Position numbers and translations under genes: made by a program. Shown here one piece after another: positions 32,482 through 45,313 of a stretch of DNA of 64,000 bases (its first letter is position 1; the number at the start of each line of letters is the position of its first letter). The stretch is taken from the NCBI GenBank assembly GCA_010094025.1, contig ML991780.1:62001-126000 (forward strand), read 5' to 3'. Below the pieces are notes generated by a model, which saw nothing but the letters and a program-made list of their open reading frames with translations, was not told the DNA's origin and made no database searches. Source of the stretch: Viridothelium virens (Eukaryota; Ascomycota; Dothideomycetes; Trypetheliales; Trypetheliaceae).

Positions 32482-35095
32482 TTAAGTCAGGGCCTCATCA
32501 TCCCACTGGTTCCGGTCATACACACTGCCTTGTTTGCTTCCACCCGGATCAAGCTTGACAAGGAACTCTGCCGGTACTGTGGGAATGTACTTTCTCTCCC
32601 TCTCCTTATTCAACCCTCCGAAGCCAGCACCGTAACTGACTAGCATGTCAGTCGAGGTGGGTAGAGTGAACGGAAGCGTTAGTGAAGGGTTCAGGAGAAG
32701 GTGTTCAGGTGCATCGTCAAAATCCTCTTCTTCATGCTGGCTGGGATTGGGCGAAGCATGGTTTGGATCCCGCTTTTCCTGAATTGGCGTTGAAGGCATT
32801 GGTCCGGGCTTTTTGTCTCCCAGCACTGGAGTCTTGTTTGCGCCTCTCCGTTGCTTCGCTTTGCGGTCAGTGGCCTCCGCCTGCAGATCTTTGAGGTATT
32901 TCATCGCACTCTTTGGTAGACCTTTCTCTCCTACCTCAGCACGGTAATGCTTCACAGCGTGTATAAGCTGCTGAGGCGTTAGCCGTGGTAATTGCTGTAA
33001 CGTCGCAATCAGCGAGTCAACATCCTCTCCTAGTGACGAGAAGCACTGGAGCCACTGAAGCAGTTGAACGACAGGAGCCAGGTGACGTCTTGCAGAATCC
33101 ACGAGTGTCTCGCCCGTAGACGTCATGGACCCATTCTCATAATGCTCTGCTTGTCTGTTGTTCGTTCGAGCCCAGTCCTCCAGAGTGGACACGTTCATCC
33201 GGACCTGCATGGCTTTGGTGCGAGCCAGATATTTTTTGTTCGACATGATACGATTAAAGAGCTCTGCTCCTAGCCAGTAGAAGAGCTGCGCCAAAATCTG
33301 AGACGTAATCACGGAATGAATGTCGTATAGATCCAGCACGAAAAGAGTTGATGAGAGAAGGGACGTGATGTTCTTGGGCGAAATCTGCGCTCTTCTTCGT
33401 GGTGACGGCGGTCGATAACTCTTTTCGATGGGTTCTGGCGCTTTGGCTTTGTTTTTGGTTTTGAAAATTTTCCATTCGTTTTGGAAAGTCACGTCATCAG
33501 TCAATCCGGGTATTGTTTCGTGGTCAAGCATCGCTGCGTCAAGTACTTTATCCATGCGTCGCTCGGCATCCCTAGTAATGAGGATGAAAATCTCATTGAC
33601 GAGTTCGGCGATCTGCAATTGAAATTCCGTTGTGGCCTCAACAAGGCCAGCATCCTTCTTGAGATAGTGCAAGAGCAGGGTCGCATTTGATATCCAGAAT
33701 GCTAATATAGTCATGTCCCACTGGTGTCGTTCCACCACAGCATTGATCTTGAGCATAGCACTAACGAGCAAGGCTTCTAATAAATCAGGATTTGCGTGAT
33801 GGTGCGCATACCGAGCGCTTAGAAAAAGGATGTTAGCCGGAACCGGCTTCTGCGATGGCGATCTTTGCGGTGTCATATTCGTAATAATTATGTTGAGAAT
33901 ACGGTCAAGATCGCTTTCCTGAAAAACGAACATTTGATCATTGAGACATCTGTCCCACACAAAGTCCTGCGTATCTTCCAGTTCAGAAGGGGACTATATA
34001 AATCAGTAATTTGATACGTGGAGAGCCTCTTCAACGGCAAAAATCCTACCTCAGGTTGCTCATCCAATCCCAGATTGCCAAGGTCGACTTCGAGATTAAT
34101 TGCACTCTCCATCATCATACGCCGTTTCATTTCATTCTCCGCCATTTCTTCTTCAAACCTGTCCTGGGAGAACCCCGAGTTGTAAAAATCATCAGTCACG
34201 CCTGCATTACCGATAGAGTAACCACTCTCATGCAAGTATTCTGATATTTCACTGTTAGGAGCTACGAAGTCAAAAGCAGTTCGGCCAGTCGAGGACTTGA
34301 CGTCTGTAGAAGCGCCATGGTCCAGCAAGATTTTCGCAATATCCTTGTGTCGGTTGGTCATGGCCCACATCAATGCACTCCACTGATTCCGGTCTTGTCG
34401 ATCCACGTCCGCACCGCTTTCCAGAAGGTACGCCACGACATCCTGATGACCGAAACAACTAGCGTATATCAAAGAAGGAGTACCCTCCGCGTCAGGCGCA
34501 TTTATGTCAATGAGATCCTTGGCCTCCCCCGTGAGAAGCCGACGTATTCTATCGACATCGCCGTTGCTTGCTGCCATTGTCAACATACTCTGTAGCATTT
34601 CTTTCTTGTCCTCGGAAGAGAGCTTTTCGTCATTCAGCAGAGCTACCTCATCGATGCCACCGCTATCCTGCAAGCGTGCTTGTGAGGCAAGCATTTGCTC
34701 CAACCGACTGTCCGCATCGTCAACTTTTTGACCAAAGTCCTCTTTCTGATATGGCGAATTATCATTGTCCAGGGATAGATTGAAATTTAAAGGTTGCGCG
34801 GGAACGGGCGTCGTCAGAAACTGCGATTGTCCTGTCGGCTGTCAACGAATATGATTGACGTGAAAAGCGCTGGATTTACAGTACCTTGCCACGCATCGTA
34901 AACCTCCGTCTCCGACCTGTAGCTAGGAAAGTTCTTGCGATCATCAAGGGACCTTGGGAGATCATCTGGCAGTTGACGTGGTCTGGCGTAGCTCTCATCG
35001 TACCCATTCTCGTCTCCATGATGGTCTGCCCCTTCCATCTCCGGAATACATGTGGACACCCCGTCCGTAGAAGCACTGAAGCCTAGGCAGTCCAC
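32482..35095 (-). CDS. ankyrin-repeat plus DIL (dilute) domain protein
   Basis: An 834-residue protein from three exons, with introns 34832-34884 and 33994-34049, both GT-AG and in frame. Exon 1 starts at ATG 35095 (MDCLGFSASTDGVSTC). The ankyrin repeats lie in exon 2: LTMAASNGDVDRIRRLLTGE, EGTPSLIYASCFGHQDVVAY, NQWSALMWAMTNRHKDIAKI. A coiled acidic region (RFEEEMAENEMKRRMMMES) follows. Exon 3 carries the DIL domain, the globular tail known from class V myosins and afadin: VVERHQWDMTILAFWISNAT, LLHYLKKDAG, QILAQLFYWLGAELFNRIMS, and TPQQLIHAVKHYRAEVGEKG. No motor domain is present, so it is likely an adaptor for membrane or cytoskeletal cargo; the role is inferred. This ankyrin-DIL arrangement is known in fungi but little studied. 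Confidence 0.88.
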
Positions 35096-35696
35096 ATGGA
35101 GGTCTTTTTAGGAACGGGGTAAATTGATTGCGACAAACGTGGATAGATGCATGTGGTGCGGAAGTTGCCTTGCAGATTGCCGAGAGCTTCCTTTTGCAAA
35201 CGCGGATTTAATTTTGGTTGGCGAAGGCCCAGAAAGCCGAGCTTGTGTTAAAGCTTTTGAGCAATGATGCAATAAATTGACCAGGTTACTTGCGGTCGTA
35301 CGTGGGATGTTCCATTAAGCTGCTGCGGGCTGTGTCCCGTCGTACGTGTGGCTTGATCCGCCACGGAAGGGCTAATTGACTAGGTAGGTGTTGAGTTTAC
35401 TATTCGCGTCAGTCCATTGCGGAGCGCATTGTTCGTCGTGCACTCGACAATTAGGGCCCAGCTTACATTCGCCTTTCACGGACGCGCCTTCAAGTCAGGG
35501 TCATGCGATCTCAGCTCTATCTTTCACTTCTTACCCTATCCTCTGGCCATACGACATGTCTGACTTGTAGCGGAGGCCGAGGACCAAGGTGACTACCCAG
35601 CTAAGCTCTGCCTCCGGATCACCCGGTTCCTTGAATCGGACTTGCAGCAGCGATGCTCATGGCAGATTACTGAGCTGGGAGAAAGAGCCACATATC
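35096..35696. promoter_or_regulatory. divergent promoter and leader of the hybrid histidine kinase, with two uORFs
   Basis: This interval separates the ankyrin-DIL start and the kinase start. Two short upstream reading frames precede the kinase ATG at 35697: ATG at 35556 (MSDL, stop 35568-35570) and ATG at 35653 (MLMADY, stop 35671-35673). The kinase frame itself is open back to 35571 without an ATG, so an upstream coding exon ending in TTGTAG at 35570 is the alternative reading. Confidence 0.5.
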
Positions 35697-38600
35697 ATGA
35701 TGACAGCACATGCTGAGGTCTCAGAAGATCGGGAACAATCCCCGTCTTCAACTGCCATCCCGCCAAAGTTGGCGAGACTGTTCCACCGACTGGAAGCGAG
35801 TGCTCCCGGGTATACTTGGAACTCAGAGGTGATCCCCTTTCACTCAGTATGTGCATCCCTACAGCTGTGCTTTGACCCATCTAACAAGGGAATACAGAGT
35901 TATGATAGCTGGCATGTCTTTGGGATACAGCACCTTAGCAACGACGAGTCCTACGACAATCCTCCTACATCCCCAAAGCATGCATCCTCCCCGTCGGCTG
36001 ACGGAGGTTATAGACCGTCATTCGCATTCCGCTCGAGCTACTCGGCGACAGATCATGGCAGTGATGAATCCATCAAGTCTTCCAATGCAGGAAACAGTAA
36101 GAGGAGTCACATATGGGTTGTAGCTCGAGTATCTCGTCACGCTCTCCGTCTAGAGCGCGAATTTCAGCTATTCAAGCATGTCACTCGAAATTCGGACCAG
36201 GATTCAAAGCATTTCGTTAGACCAATACAATTTGTGCATGTTTCGGCTGCTGCAGGTGAAGAGGAACTTGTAGCATCCGTCTTCGAAACACCTGGTCGCA
36301 ACTACCTACATGAGCTGGTATCGTTTGGCCCCAATTTCTATAATTTGGGTCAATATGGCGCTGGCTCGAGCGGAAAGACGACGCAAATACCTCTGCAGCT
36401 TTTCTTGTCGTTTGCCATAGGCGCTACTGAATGCTGTGAGATCTTGCACCATGAACACCAGCTGGTCCATGGAGAACTGAGGAGTGATGCGTTCCACTTT
36501 TGCCGGGAATCGGGCGAAGTGAAGATGGTCAATTTTGGCAGTGGCGCTCGTTCTTTTCAGGATGGTCTTACAAGTGCAGGCTGGAGCGCTCTATCTAGGG
36601 AGATTGGCGTGGAACACAAATTGCAATTTATTGCTCCAGAACAGACAGGCCGTCTTCCTGCCGAGCCTGATAGTCGCACTGACATCTACAGCTTAGGGAT
36701 TTTGTTTTGGACGATGCTTGTAGGAGAGGCACCTTTTGAAGGAAATACACCTTTAGACATCATGCAAAATGTGCTAAGCCGGAGAATGCCATTGGTATCG
36801 TCAAAGCGGATAGATGTTCCAGAGATCCTCTCCGCTCTTATACAGAGAATGACGCAGAAGAATCCAGACGATCGTTACAACTCTACGTCGGGTTTGAAGT
36901 ACGATCTCGTGCGAATCCAAAGGATATTCAGCGAAGGGGATAGCGAGAGTTTACGGACGTTCAGACTCGGCGAAAAGGATATTTCTTCCTTTTTTATGCT
37001 TCCAACCACTCAGGTAGGCCGCGCGGGGGAACGTCAGATGATTATCGATGTCATAGAGCGCGCTTCCAAGCGACGGCGTCACCAAAATGTGCATGGCAAG
37101 AGAAGCCTATGGGGCTCTTCGTCTTCTACCACAGATTCTCGACCCGAGCACAACCTATTGGAGGATCAACGCTCTGAATCCAGTAGTTCCACTGGCCGTG
37201 ACAGCAGGCTGAATTCGTTCAGCAAGTTACCAGATCTCAAAAGACTAAACCTCGATTCCCAGGAAAGCATTCCCGAACCCGAAGTTTCAATAACAGAGGA
37301 GACCAACGAAAGACCCGGTTTTGAAGCCAAGAACTCAAGTGATAGCAAGATCTCCTATTACAGCCAAGAAGCTGGTCAGCGCTCTACATCTGCCTATGGT
37401 ACTAGTGAAGGCTCTGGCTCCAAGCTAAGAAATGCTCATCGAACGAAGCGAAAAGGGCGCTGCGAGGTCGTTTCAATCTCTGGCGTCACTGGTCTTGGGA
37501 AGTCCGTCCTCGTTCAAAGCATCCAGGTAGCTGCCCGCAGTCATGGGTATCTTGCATCTGGTAAATTTGATCAAGCTAAACGCGCGCCCTTTGAACCAGT
37601 ACTCCGAGTCATGTCTTCCCTCTTTCGACAAATATTCTCCGAAAGTGACGTTAATACCGAATTTCACAATAATATACGACAATATGTCAAGCCTGTGTGG
37701 AGCATACTCCATTCTCATTTGGGGCTGCCGATCTGGCTGTTGGGCTCCGCAAATGGCCTAGATACTACTCCTTCAAGAACGCTTTCCTCACGAGCTTCGC
37801 GGACGGCATCGGAAGATATAACGTCTCCTACCCTTGGCTCTACACCTCATGTACCAAATACTCTAAACATGCTCTCAAACAATGCGAACCCTCCAAGCGG
37901 GACTCATATCACCAATTCAAACACAACGGCGGACTGGCTCCGTGCAGGAGGTGCAGCCATGTCTTCTCGCTTCTCCAATACTTTCCTTGATGTCTTACAT
38001 GCCCTTGCAGTACAGAGATTTATCTGTCTCTGTCTGGACGATCTGCAGTTTGCAGACGAAGAGAGTCTCGACCTCCTCCTCAATATTGTGGATTCGAAGA
38101 TACCTATTGTACTTATAATGACTCACAGGTCGGATGAAGCACTATCTCCAAAATTCCGCACGCTATTACAGTCTGCCACAAAGATTGAATTACGTCCATT
38201 CGAAGAGGATGAAACTGCTGAGTATGTGTCGTCAACACTGCATCGAAGTCAGGACTATATACTGCCTCTTGTTGCCGTTGTCCAAGAGAAAAGCTTGGGG
38301 AACCCTTTCATGATAAGGGAAATGCTAATGACTTGCTATCGGAACGCAAGTATCTTCTACTCTTGGAAAAATTCACAGTGGGAATATGACCTGGACAAAG
38401 TCTTCGCGGAGTTTACTTCTCAAAGCTACGGCTCTCAGATCAGCAACGACTTTATCCTCAAGCGCTTGCAAGATCTACCGCATGACGCACGCGCTCTTTT
38501 GGCTTGGGCCTCCCTTATAGGAACCCACTTTTCTTTCAGTCTCATCAAAGCACTGATGAGCTGCGAAGATCCAACAAGTCTCAAGGTTGCCCCCGATCTT

Positions 38601-41600
38601 CCACTTGTGCGCTGCCGCAATCCAGTTGCTGGCCTGCAAAGCGCACTTTCATCTTATTTCATAATGAATGGAGATGACGAAGATCGATTCAGGTTTTCTC
38701 ACGATCGCTATATGCTGGCCGCTTCAAACCTCGAAGAATGTCAAAGGAAAGAAGAAATGCACTTCCTCATTGCACAGACGATGATGCGCATGAATACTGC
38801 TAGCTTTGACGATGAGTCGAGCTCCCTACACACTGTTGGGCGGCATATATGCCTGGCATCAGATCTAATCCGGGAGAAAATAAAGCTCCGTGATGACTTC
38901 CGAGACGTTCTCTATTCGGCCGGAGAAAGCTCATGTGAATCAGGAGCGAAATCTACAGGGATCTACTATTTCAACCATTGTATCAAGCTTCTCCAAGATG
39001 ATCCTTGGAACGGACCGATAGATGTTTCCTACGATCAGACCCTCAGCCTATACACCAGGACTGCGGAGGTATGTTGGCACCTAGGGGACTACGAGCAAGC
39101 TGTAAAATTGCTTCAAATGGTTTTGGACAACGCCCATGATCCTGTGGACAAGACACCCGCATGTGTCCTACATAGCCGTGTCCTGGCCCAACAGGGTGAC
39201 AGCCAGGGGGCCTTCAACGTCTTGAAAAGCTCGTTGGCCGAGATGGGCAAAGAAATTCCGAAAATGTCCTGGGAAGACTGTGATGCAGAATTCCATCGGT
39301 TACGTGGCATTCTCAAATCTACAAATACTGGAACCCGATCGAGGAGGCGCTCAGTGGTCAACCAGGATGTGGTGCCCATCGGCGCTATACTGGTGGAAAT
39401 CGCAAGCGCTGCTTTTTGGCAGGATGCTCTTCTGTTCTATCAAATGTCCCTACAGATGCTCCAGATCTATCTCAATTACGGGCTTTACCCCCAAGCTAGC
39501 ATTGGCTTCGTGAATTTCGCCTCCATCGCTGTGGGACGATTCAACGACACCGAGTTTGGAATTCAGATGGGGAACATCGCTAAAGATATCTTCAACATAT
39601 TTCAAGACGATAACTATACTATCGGTCGAGGCCTCACTTATCATTGTCTCTTCATAGGTCACTTAGAAGCACATCTGAGAGAGCAGCTACCAATTCTAGA
39701 GGAAGCCATGGAAAAAACAGTGAATGCCGGTGACCGAATACTCATGCTTCAAAACGTCGGGATATCTGCCAATCTGAAATTGGTCTGTTCCCATGACCTT
39801 GCGGATGTAGAAGCATACTGCAATTATTGTCCTGAAGAATTTAAGGACTGGCAAGAAGACATGCGCGGCGGAGCTTTCTTGACTGCAATCCGGCAATTAA
39901 CAAGAGCCTTGCAGGGCAAGACGAAATGGCAATCCCCTCAAACTATTTTCTGCGACGACGAGCATGATTCTTCCGAGTACCTCAAGTACCTTGAAAAGAA
40001 GGCGGCGAATCCGCGAAGGCCCCGGGCTTTGTATAACAGGCAAGTTTCCAATTTCTTGATTCTCTACTACGTGTCTCGGACATGGATATTGGCCCTTCGA
40101 GCCCCGAAGTATATTCTCTGACGCTTCGTTGCCAGTGCCCTCATTGTAGCGCTGCACAGATTCGGCTACCACGAGGAAGTAATCACAATTGGCAAGGAAT
40201 TGATTGATGTCAGCAGAGGTGTCTGGTAAGATTTGCGAAAGCCTCTCTAGACGACGTTCGATCTTTTAACTGTAACACAGGTGCATACGATGGTATTATT
40301 CGTCGCTATTCCACTTGGCATTAGCATACATAGCTCTTGTCCGCAAGGACCCAAAGCGATTCAATCGAGAGGAACTTCTTAAAGAAGTCGCTGCGACTCG
40401 AAACAAAATAATGGAGATTGCTTCAGTCAACGACGTCAACTATGCCTCCTGGATGTACTTACTTGACGCCGAGGTTTCTGATGTGACTGGCTCATGGCCT
40501 GCAGCAGGAAAGGGCTATGAGGATGCCATTGACCATGCCCAGAAGCACGGCTTTGTTGGAGAAGAGGCGCAAGCATTTGAGCTTTATGGTGAAGCTTTAA
40601 CACGCCGAGGCCAGAAACGACCTGCACAAAACATGTTCCTCGATTGTATTGCTGCGTATAGGCGTATTAGCGCCTTTGGAAAGTGCGATCAGGTCAAGCA
40701 ACTGTACCTCTCAGAGGACCAGCGTCCTGCAATGGCTTTCACTTCGGATGCATCGACGCAGACGCATATCACTGATACAGGAAATATGATGCTAAATCTC
40801 AGGGCAAAAGAGGACCAGTCACAGTAAGCCATTTCCTTTTCCTTTTCTGTTCTTTCCTTTTCTTTCTACATTCCGTTCCGAGCCATCTAGATTAGGAATA
40901 CTCGATGAGCGTGTCGTTCAGACTTCCTTGCAACCACGGAGACACCTGTTTCAGAATCATCAGCTAACGCTACAATAGCATCGAGACTTCCGAAGACCGC
41001 ACCAACGCTTGGGTCGCACCGAATGGCGCAAGTGATAAACCTCGGAAAGACATTTCGCAAGGACTTTCTGCCATTGGCCTAGACATGATCGATTTAACCA
41101 GTATCCTTGAGTCTAGCCAACTTTTATCTTCGGAACTCCAAGTTGATGGTCTTTTGGCCAAAATGACTGAGATCATTGTGGAATCTACTGGAGCAGAGCA
41201 CTGCGCTATTATCGTCGAAGATGACGATCATGGCTGGAGCATTCGTGCGATGGGCGGACCAGATGGGATTGCCCCGCTAAGCACTGGCCAGCCGTTGGAC
41301 ACAACTAAAGACAGAGTGGCACGACAAGTTAGTCTATACGTGTTACGCTTTAGAGAAGTCGTGTTCGTACACAACATACTAGAAGATGACCGCTTCTCCA
41401 ATGTCGACGAGTCTTTCCTGGCTCGATCCCCGGAGGGCAGATCAGTCATCTCGGTCCCCATCCTTCATGGTAATGATGTTCTCCTTGGGTCAATCTACGT
41501 GGATGGACCTCCAAACAGTTTCACCGATCGCAACTTGACGGTGCTTCGTTTATTGGTCAATCAGATCTCCATTTCGATCGCTAATGCACTACTCTTCAAA

Positions 41601-43259
41601 AGGCTCCAGCGAGTCAGTGCTAGCAACGAAGCCATGCTGGGAGTACAGAAGCAAGCACTTGATCAAGCTCGTAATTCTGAGCGAAAGGCCAAAGAAGCAG
41701 AGACCTTTGCTAGAGCTGAAGCAAAAGCAAAGGAAGAAGCTGCGAGAGCCAAGTCAATGTTCTTAGCAAATGTTTCCCATGAGCTTCGAACACCGCTGAA
41801 CGGTGTCATCGGAATGAGTGAATTGCTTAAGGGAAGTTCACTCAACAAAGAGCAAGAAGGATATGCCGACAGCATACGCGTCTGCGCTGATACACTTCTC
41901 AGCATCATCAACGATATTCTTGACTTCTCGAAACTTGAAGCTGGCAAGATGCAGATGTTCTCGGTCCCAATGTCTCTGACCGAGACAATCAATGAAGTCG
42001 TCCGTGCTTTACGTTTTACTAACATTGAACGTGGCCTTGACACCATTGAAGAGTTGGACGTAGATCGCGACCTTCTCGTCCTCGGGGATCCAGTCAGGTT
42101 ACACCAAATCATCATGAATTTGCTCAGCAACAGCTACAAGTTTACATCCAAAGGCTCCGTCACCGTCCGGCTAAGGGTGGATAGAGAAGACAAGGACACG
42201 ATCGACATAACATGCGCTGTTGCCGATACCGGGATTGGCATCAGTGACGAGCAGAAGAAGAAGCTTTTCCTTCCCTTCAGTCAAGCAGACAGCAGCACTG
42301 CCCGGAGTTACGGTGGTACTGGTCTCGGCCTCAGCATCTGCAAAGCCATTATCGAGAACGTTATGAAAGGCAGAATCTGGCTTGACAGTGCTCCTGGTGT
42401 TGGCACCACAGTATCATTCTCTCTCCACTTTCAAAAAGTCCCCAAGAACACCTCCAAGAAGGTAAACGACGGCGAAACCGACCCCATGGCCATCTACTCC
42501 CCGCTTCCCAGCTCCACCCCATCCCCCCGCTCCGCCGACTTCATCGACCTCTCCCAAGTGCCGCGCGAAAAGCTCAAAGTCTGCATCGCCGAAGACAACC
42601 TCATCAACCAAAAGATCGCCGTCTCCTTCGTCGAGAAGCTCGGCTTCAAATGCGAAGCCTACAGCGACGGCGCGCAAGCAGTGCGGGCCCTCGAACAAGC
42701 CTCCCACACCGGCGACCCCTTCCACCTCGTCCTGATGGACGTGCAGATGCCAGTGCTGGACGGGTACGACGCGACGCGCGAGATTCGGCGCCACCCCGAC
42801 GCGACGGTGCGCGCGGTCATGGTGATCGCGATGACGGCGTCTGCGATCCGCGGCGATCGCGAGCGCTGCCTCGAGGCGGGCATGAATAACTACCTTGCGA
42901 AGCCAGTCCGTGCGAATGTCCTTAAGCAGATGCTTGAGAGCTATCTGAGTCAGGAGAGTAAGAGCATGCCGAATCTGCAGCAGGAGGCGAATCAGTTGGC
43001 GAGGGACGCGGTGGGCGCTGGCGATGTGGATCCCGAGGTGGTGGGGAGGGAGGCGAGGGTCGGACTGGAGGAGACGCCGCCGTTGACGGGGCCGAGTCCG
43101 ACGGCGATGGCGAAGGGGCAGGGGAGGAGGCCGGAGGTGAAGAAGGATGAGACGAAGGTCTGGAATCCGGGATTGGAGAAGGCGAAGGTGGGTGCGCCGC
43201 CTGTTGAGATGAAAGGAGAAAGAGTGGGGGACGAGAACAGTGGTGGTGCCGTGGGTTAG
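35697..43259 (+). CDS. group X-like hybrid histidine kinase with pseudokinase, ATPase, GAF, HisKA, HATPase and receiver domains
   Basis: A 2,418-residue sensor of the Chk1/Mak2-3 type, which feeds a phosphorelay (Ypd1 to response regulators) in stress signalling. Introns are 40040-40135 (a GC-AG intron, GCAAGT...GCCAG), 40226-40280 and 40824-40978. Order: a protein-kinase-like domain (about residues 100-420) with VHGELRSDAF at His258 and VNFGSG at 278-283 where HRD and DFG are expected, hence probably inactive; a P-loop ATPase (GVTGLGKSV, residues 596-604); a long TPR-like helical region; GAF (about 1700-1860); HisKA with NVSHELRTPLNG, phospho-acceptor His1926; HATPase with N box NLLSNSYKF and G boxes DTGIGIS and GGTGLGLSI; and a receiver with VCIAEDN and phospho-acceptor Asp2246 in LMDVQMP. 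The C-terminal 110 residues are low-complexity. No membrane segment was seen, so it is probably cytosolic. The start could lie further upstream. Confidence 0.93.
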
Positions 43260-45313
43260 GGAGAGTCCTTTGTAGCTTTTTTCTCTCGATGTGATTCTCA
43301 GTACATATCCTTTTTTTTTTTGCTTTTCTCGATCCTGTATTCCACGTCTTGCAGCGACTGCGTTCCAGGTTGGGGTGCAGTCATCATGATTTGGAAATTT
43401 TGTGCACGGTGCATTGAATTCAGGCGCTGCAACTCATTGGCGCAGGACGAGCGACGCTGCAAAACTTTCTAGAGTTGGTGGCGAAAAGTTGCTTCACTAC
43501 CCTTGCATAACGACAGTTCGAATTTTAGACGCGAATGTACCAGTTTAGACACACGACAGTGACCGTGATATGGGTGTAGGTGTGTCCATCAACCACAGCT
43601 GGCCAAGTAGGTTCCAGAGAAGGCCTGGGGGTGTCTGGAGGTATCTTTGTAGGTTTTCCTAGTCAAGAGTGATGCCTTTGCCAAACCAATAACACAACCT
43701 CAATGGCGTCATTATCATTTCCATCCTGCACAGTGTTTTCACCTGACGCCTTTGACTGGTTTCTCCCATTTCTTTAAGCCTTCCAAAAAAAAAAAAAAAA
43801 AAAAAAAATAAGCTCTTTCATCGTCCTATCAGTCTCATCTCTCCATTCTACGTCTCAGAGCGACATGCATCCTCCTGACAGAAGATGCAAAGCCATCCAG
43901 ACTGAAGTTTTCACAACCCGAGACTGGTTAGCTCTCACCATGGGTACACATCGCTCGTCCTTAGAAAAATAAGATTGGCTCTCTCGAATGAAGGTTCTCT
44001 TTGAAACCTCGCCTTCGGGTCAAACCCATGAATGGGAGCAATGACGTGTGCTAGGGGTGTAAGGAAGGGATGTATTTCAAAGAAGTGAAGGTAAACCTGC
44101 AGCAGAAGCAAGAGTTTCAAGACTTTGACAGGTTTTTTGAGCCTTAAGTCTGAAATAAAAGTAAAATTGTTTTACTTGTAAAACACATTTGTTGTACGAG
44201 CTTGGCTGCTATCTTTAGCTTGCCGAATTGTTGTACATCCCAGAAAGAGAAAGCAAGAAAAAGAAACAAGCCGGCACTTGAAGATTTTACCAGTGAAGTC
44301 GCAAAAAGCCATTTGACCGTACTTGCCTTAGACCGGAGCGACACTGCAGTCAATCATAACAGTAGCTGACTGGACGATATTCCCAATGGCATATCTGGAG
44401 CACAGGTAGCATAGAGATCCGTTCGACTCATTGCATTGTCCGCTTACCTTACACAATATTCGCACACCACTGGCCAAGACTTCTACGCCTCAAAAGAGCA
44501 GCGTTGGAGTTGACAATGATACCTCAAACCCCTTCAAACCTTTTGAAAGAACAATCGCCGATGATGTCTTCTCGTGTCCAGCGCCCCTCTCCTACCCCTT
44601 TAGAGTAGGAGAGAAGGCGACACAGTTGCGGAATCCAGCTTGCTTCTTTTCGCGCCCCGAATATCCAGATCTACCATGTCAATCAGCTGCATTCAGGCTT
44701 TTGCCCGAGGCGCAAGTCACGCGGCTACTCGGTATTCCCTGTTGTAGTGATCGTGCGGAGGGTTCAGCATGGGGCCGAATTGGGCGCCCGTAACGAGTTT
44801 TGCGTCAGCATGCATGGTCCGTTTGATCGGCGCGGTCGAGATGTCGTGGCCGCGGTCCTGAAGGCCTCGGCGTGGGGTGTGCCAAACGACGGAGGGGATT
44901 TGGTATGATTGATTTTTTGGGCGTCGCAGAGCAGAAATGGGAATTCTTCTTCAATATCCGCCGGATTTGGGGGATTCTTGGGTTGGGTTGATTTACTTGG
45001 CTTCGACTAGGTTTGATAGAACACCATGAGGAAGTGGCTCTGGCGTGCAAAAACGTGTACATTTGAAATGAAGGTATCGATGTTTAAGTCTAATACAGTA
45101 TAGTATTTGTACATGGTCCCATTTCCAAGCTTCGCGGCATCTATTGGTATATTGTGACGCCGTTATCCCAATGCGCCTCGACGCTGAAGCGCAGTCGTAA
45201 ATCCAATTATGAAATCATGCTTCATGAGCCTTTTTCGTTGGCCTAGTAATACGCATCCAGTATACGCCGTTTCGTTTCCCTCTTTACATACCCCATTGCT
45301 TCGGGGTCCACGA
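43260..45313. other. 2-kb gene-free interval with a 24-A tract
   Basis: This lies between convergent stops. It holds a T-run near 43,310 and a perfect run of 24 A's at 43785-43808. A plus-strand frame at 44,431-44,793 (120 residues) has no recognisable feature. No gene, tRNA or clear transposon is supported. Confidence 0.5.
43785..43808. repeat. poly(A) tract, 24 bases
   Basis: An uninterrupted run of 24 A's on the plus strand. It could be a plain homopolymer or the tail of an old retroposed sequence. I could not find matching target duplications. Confidence 0.9.
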
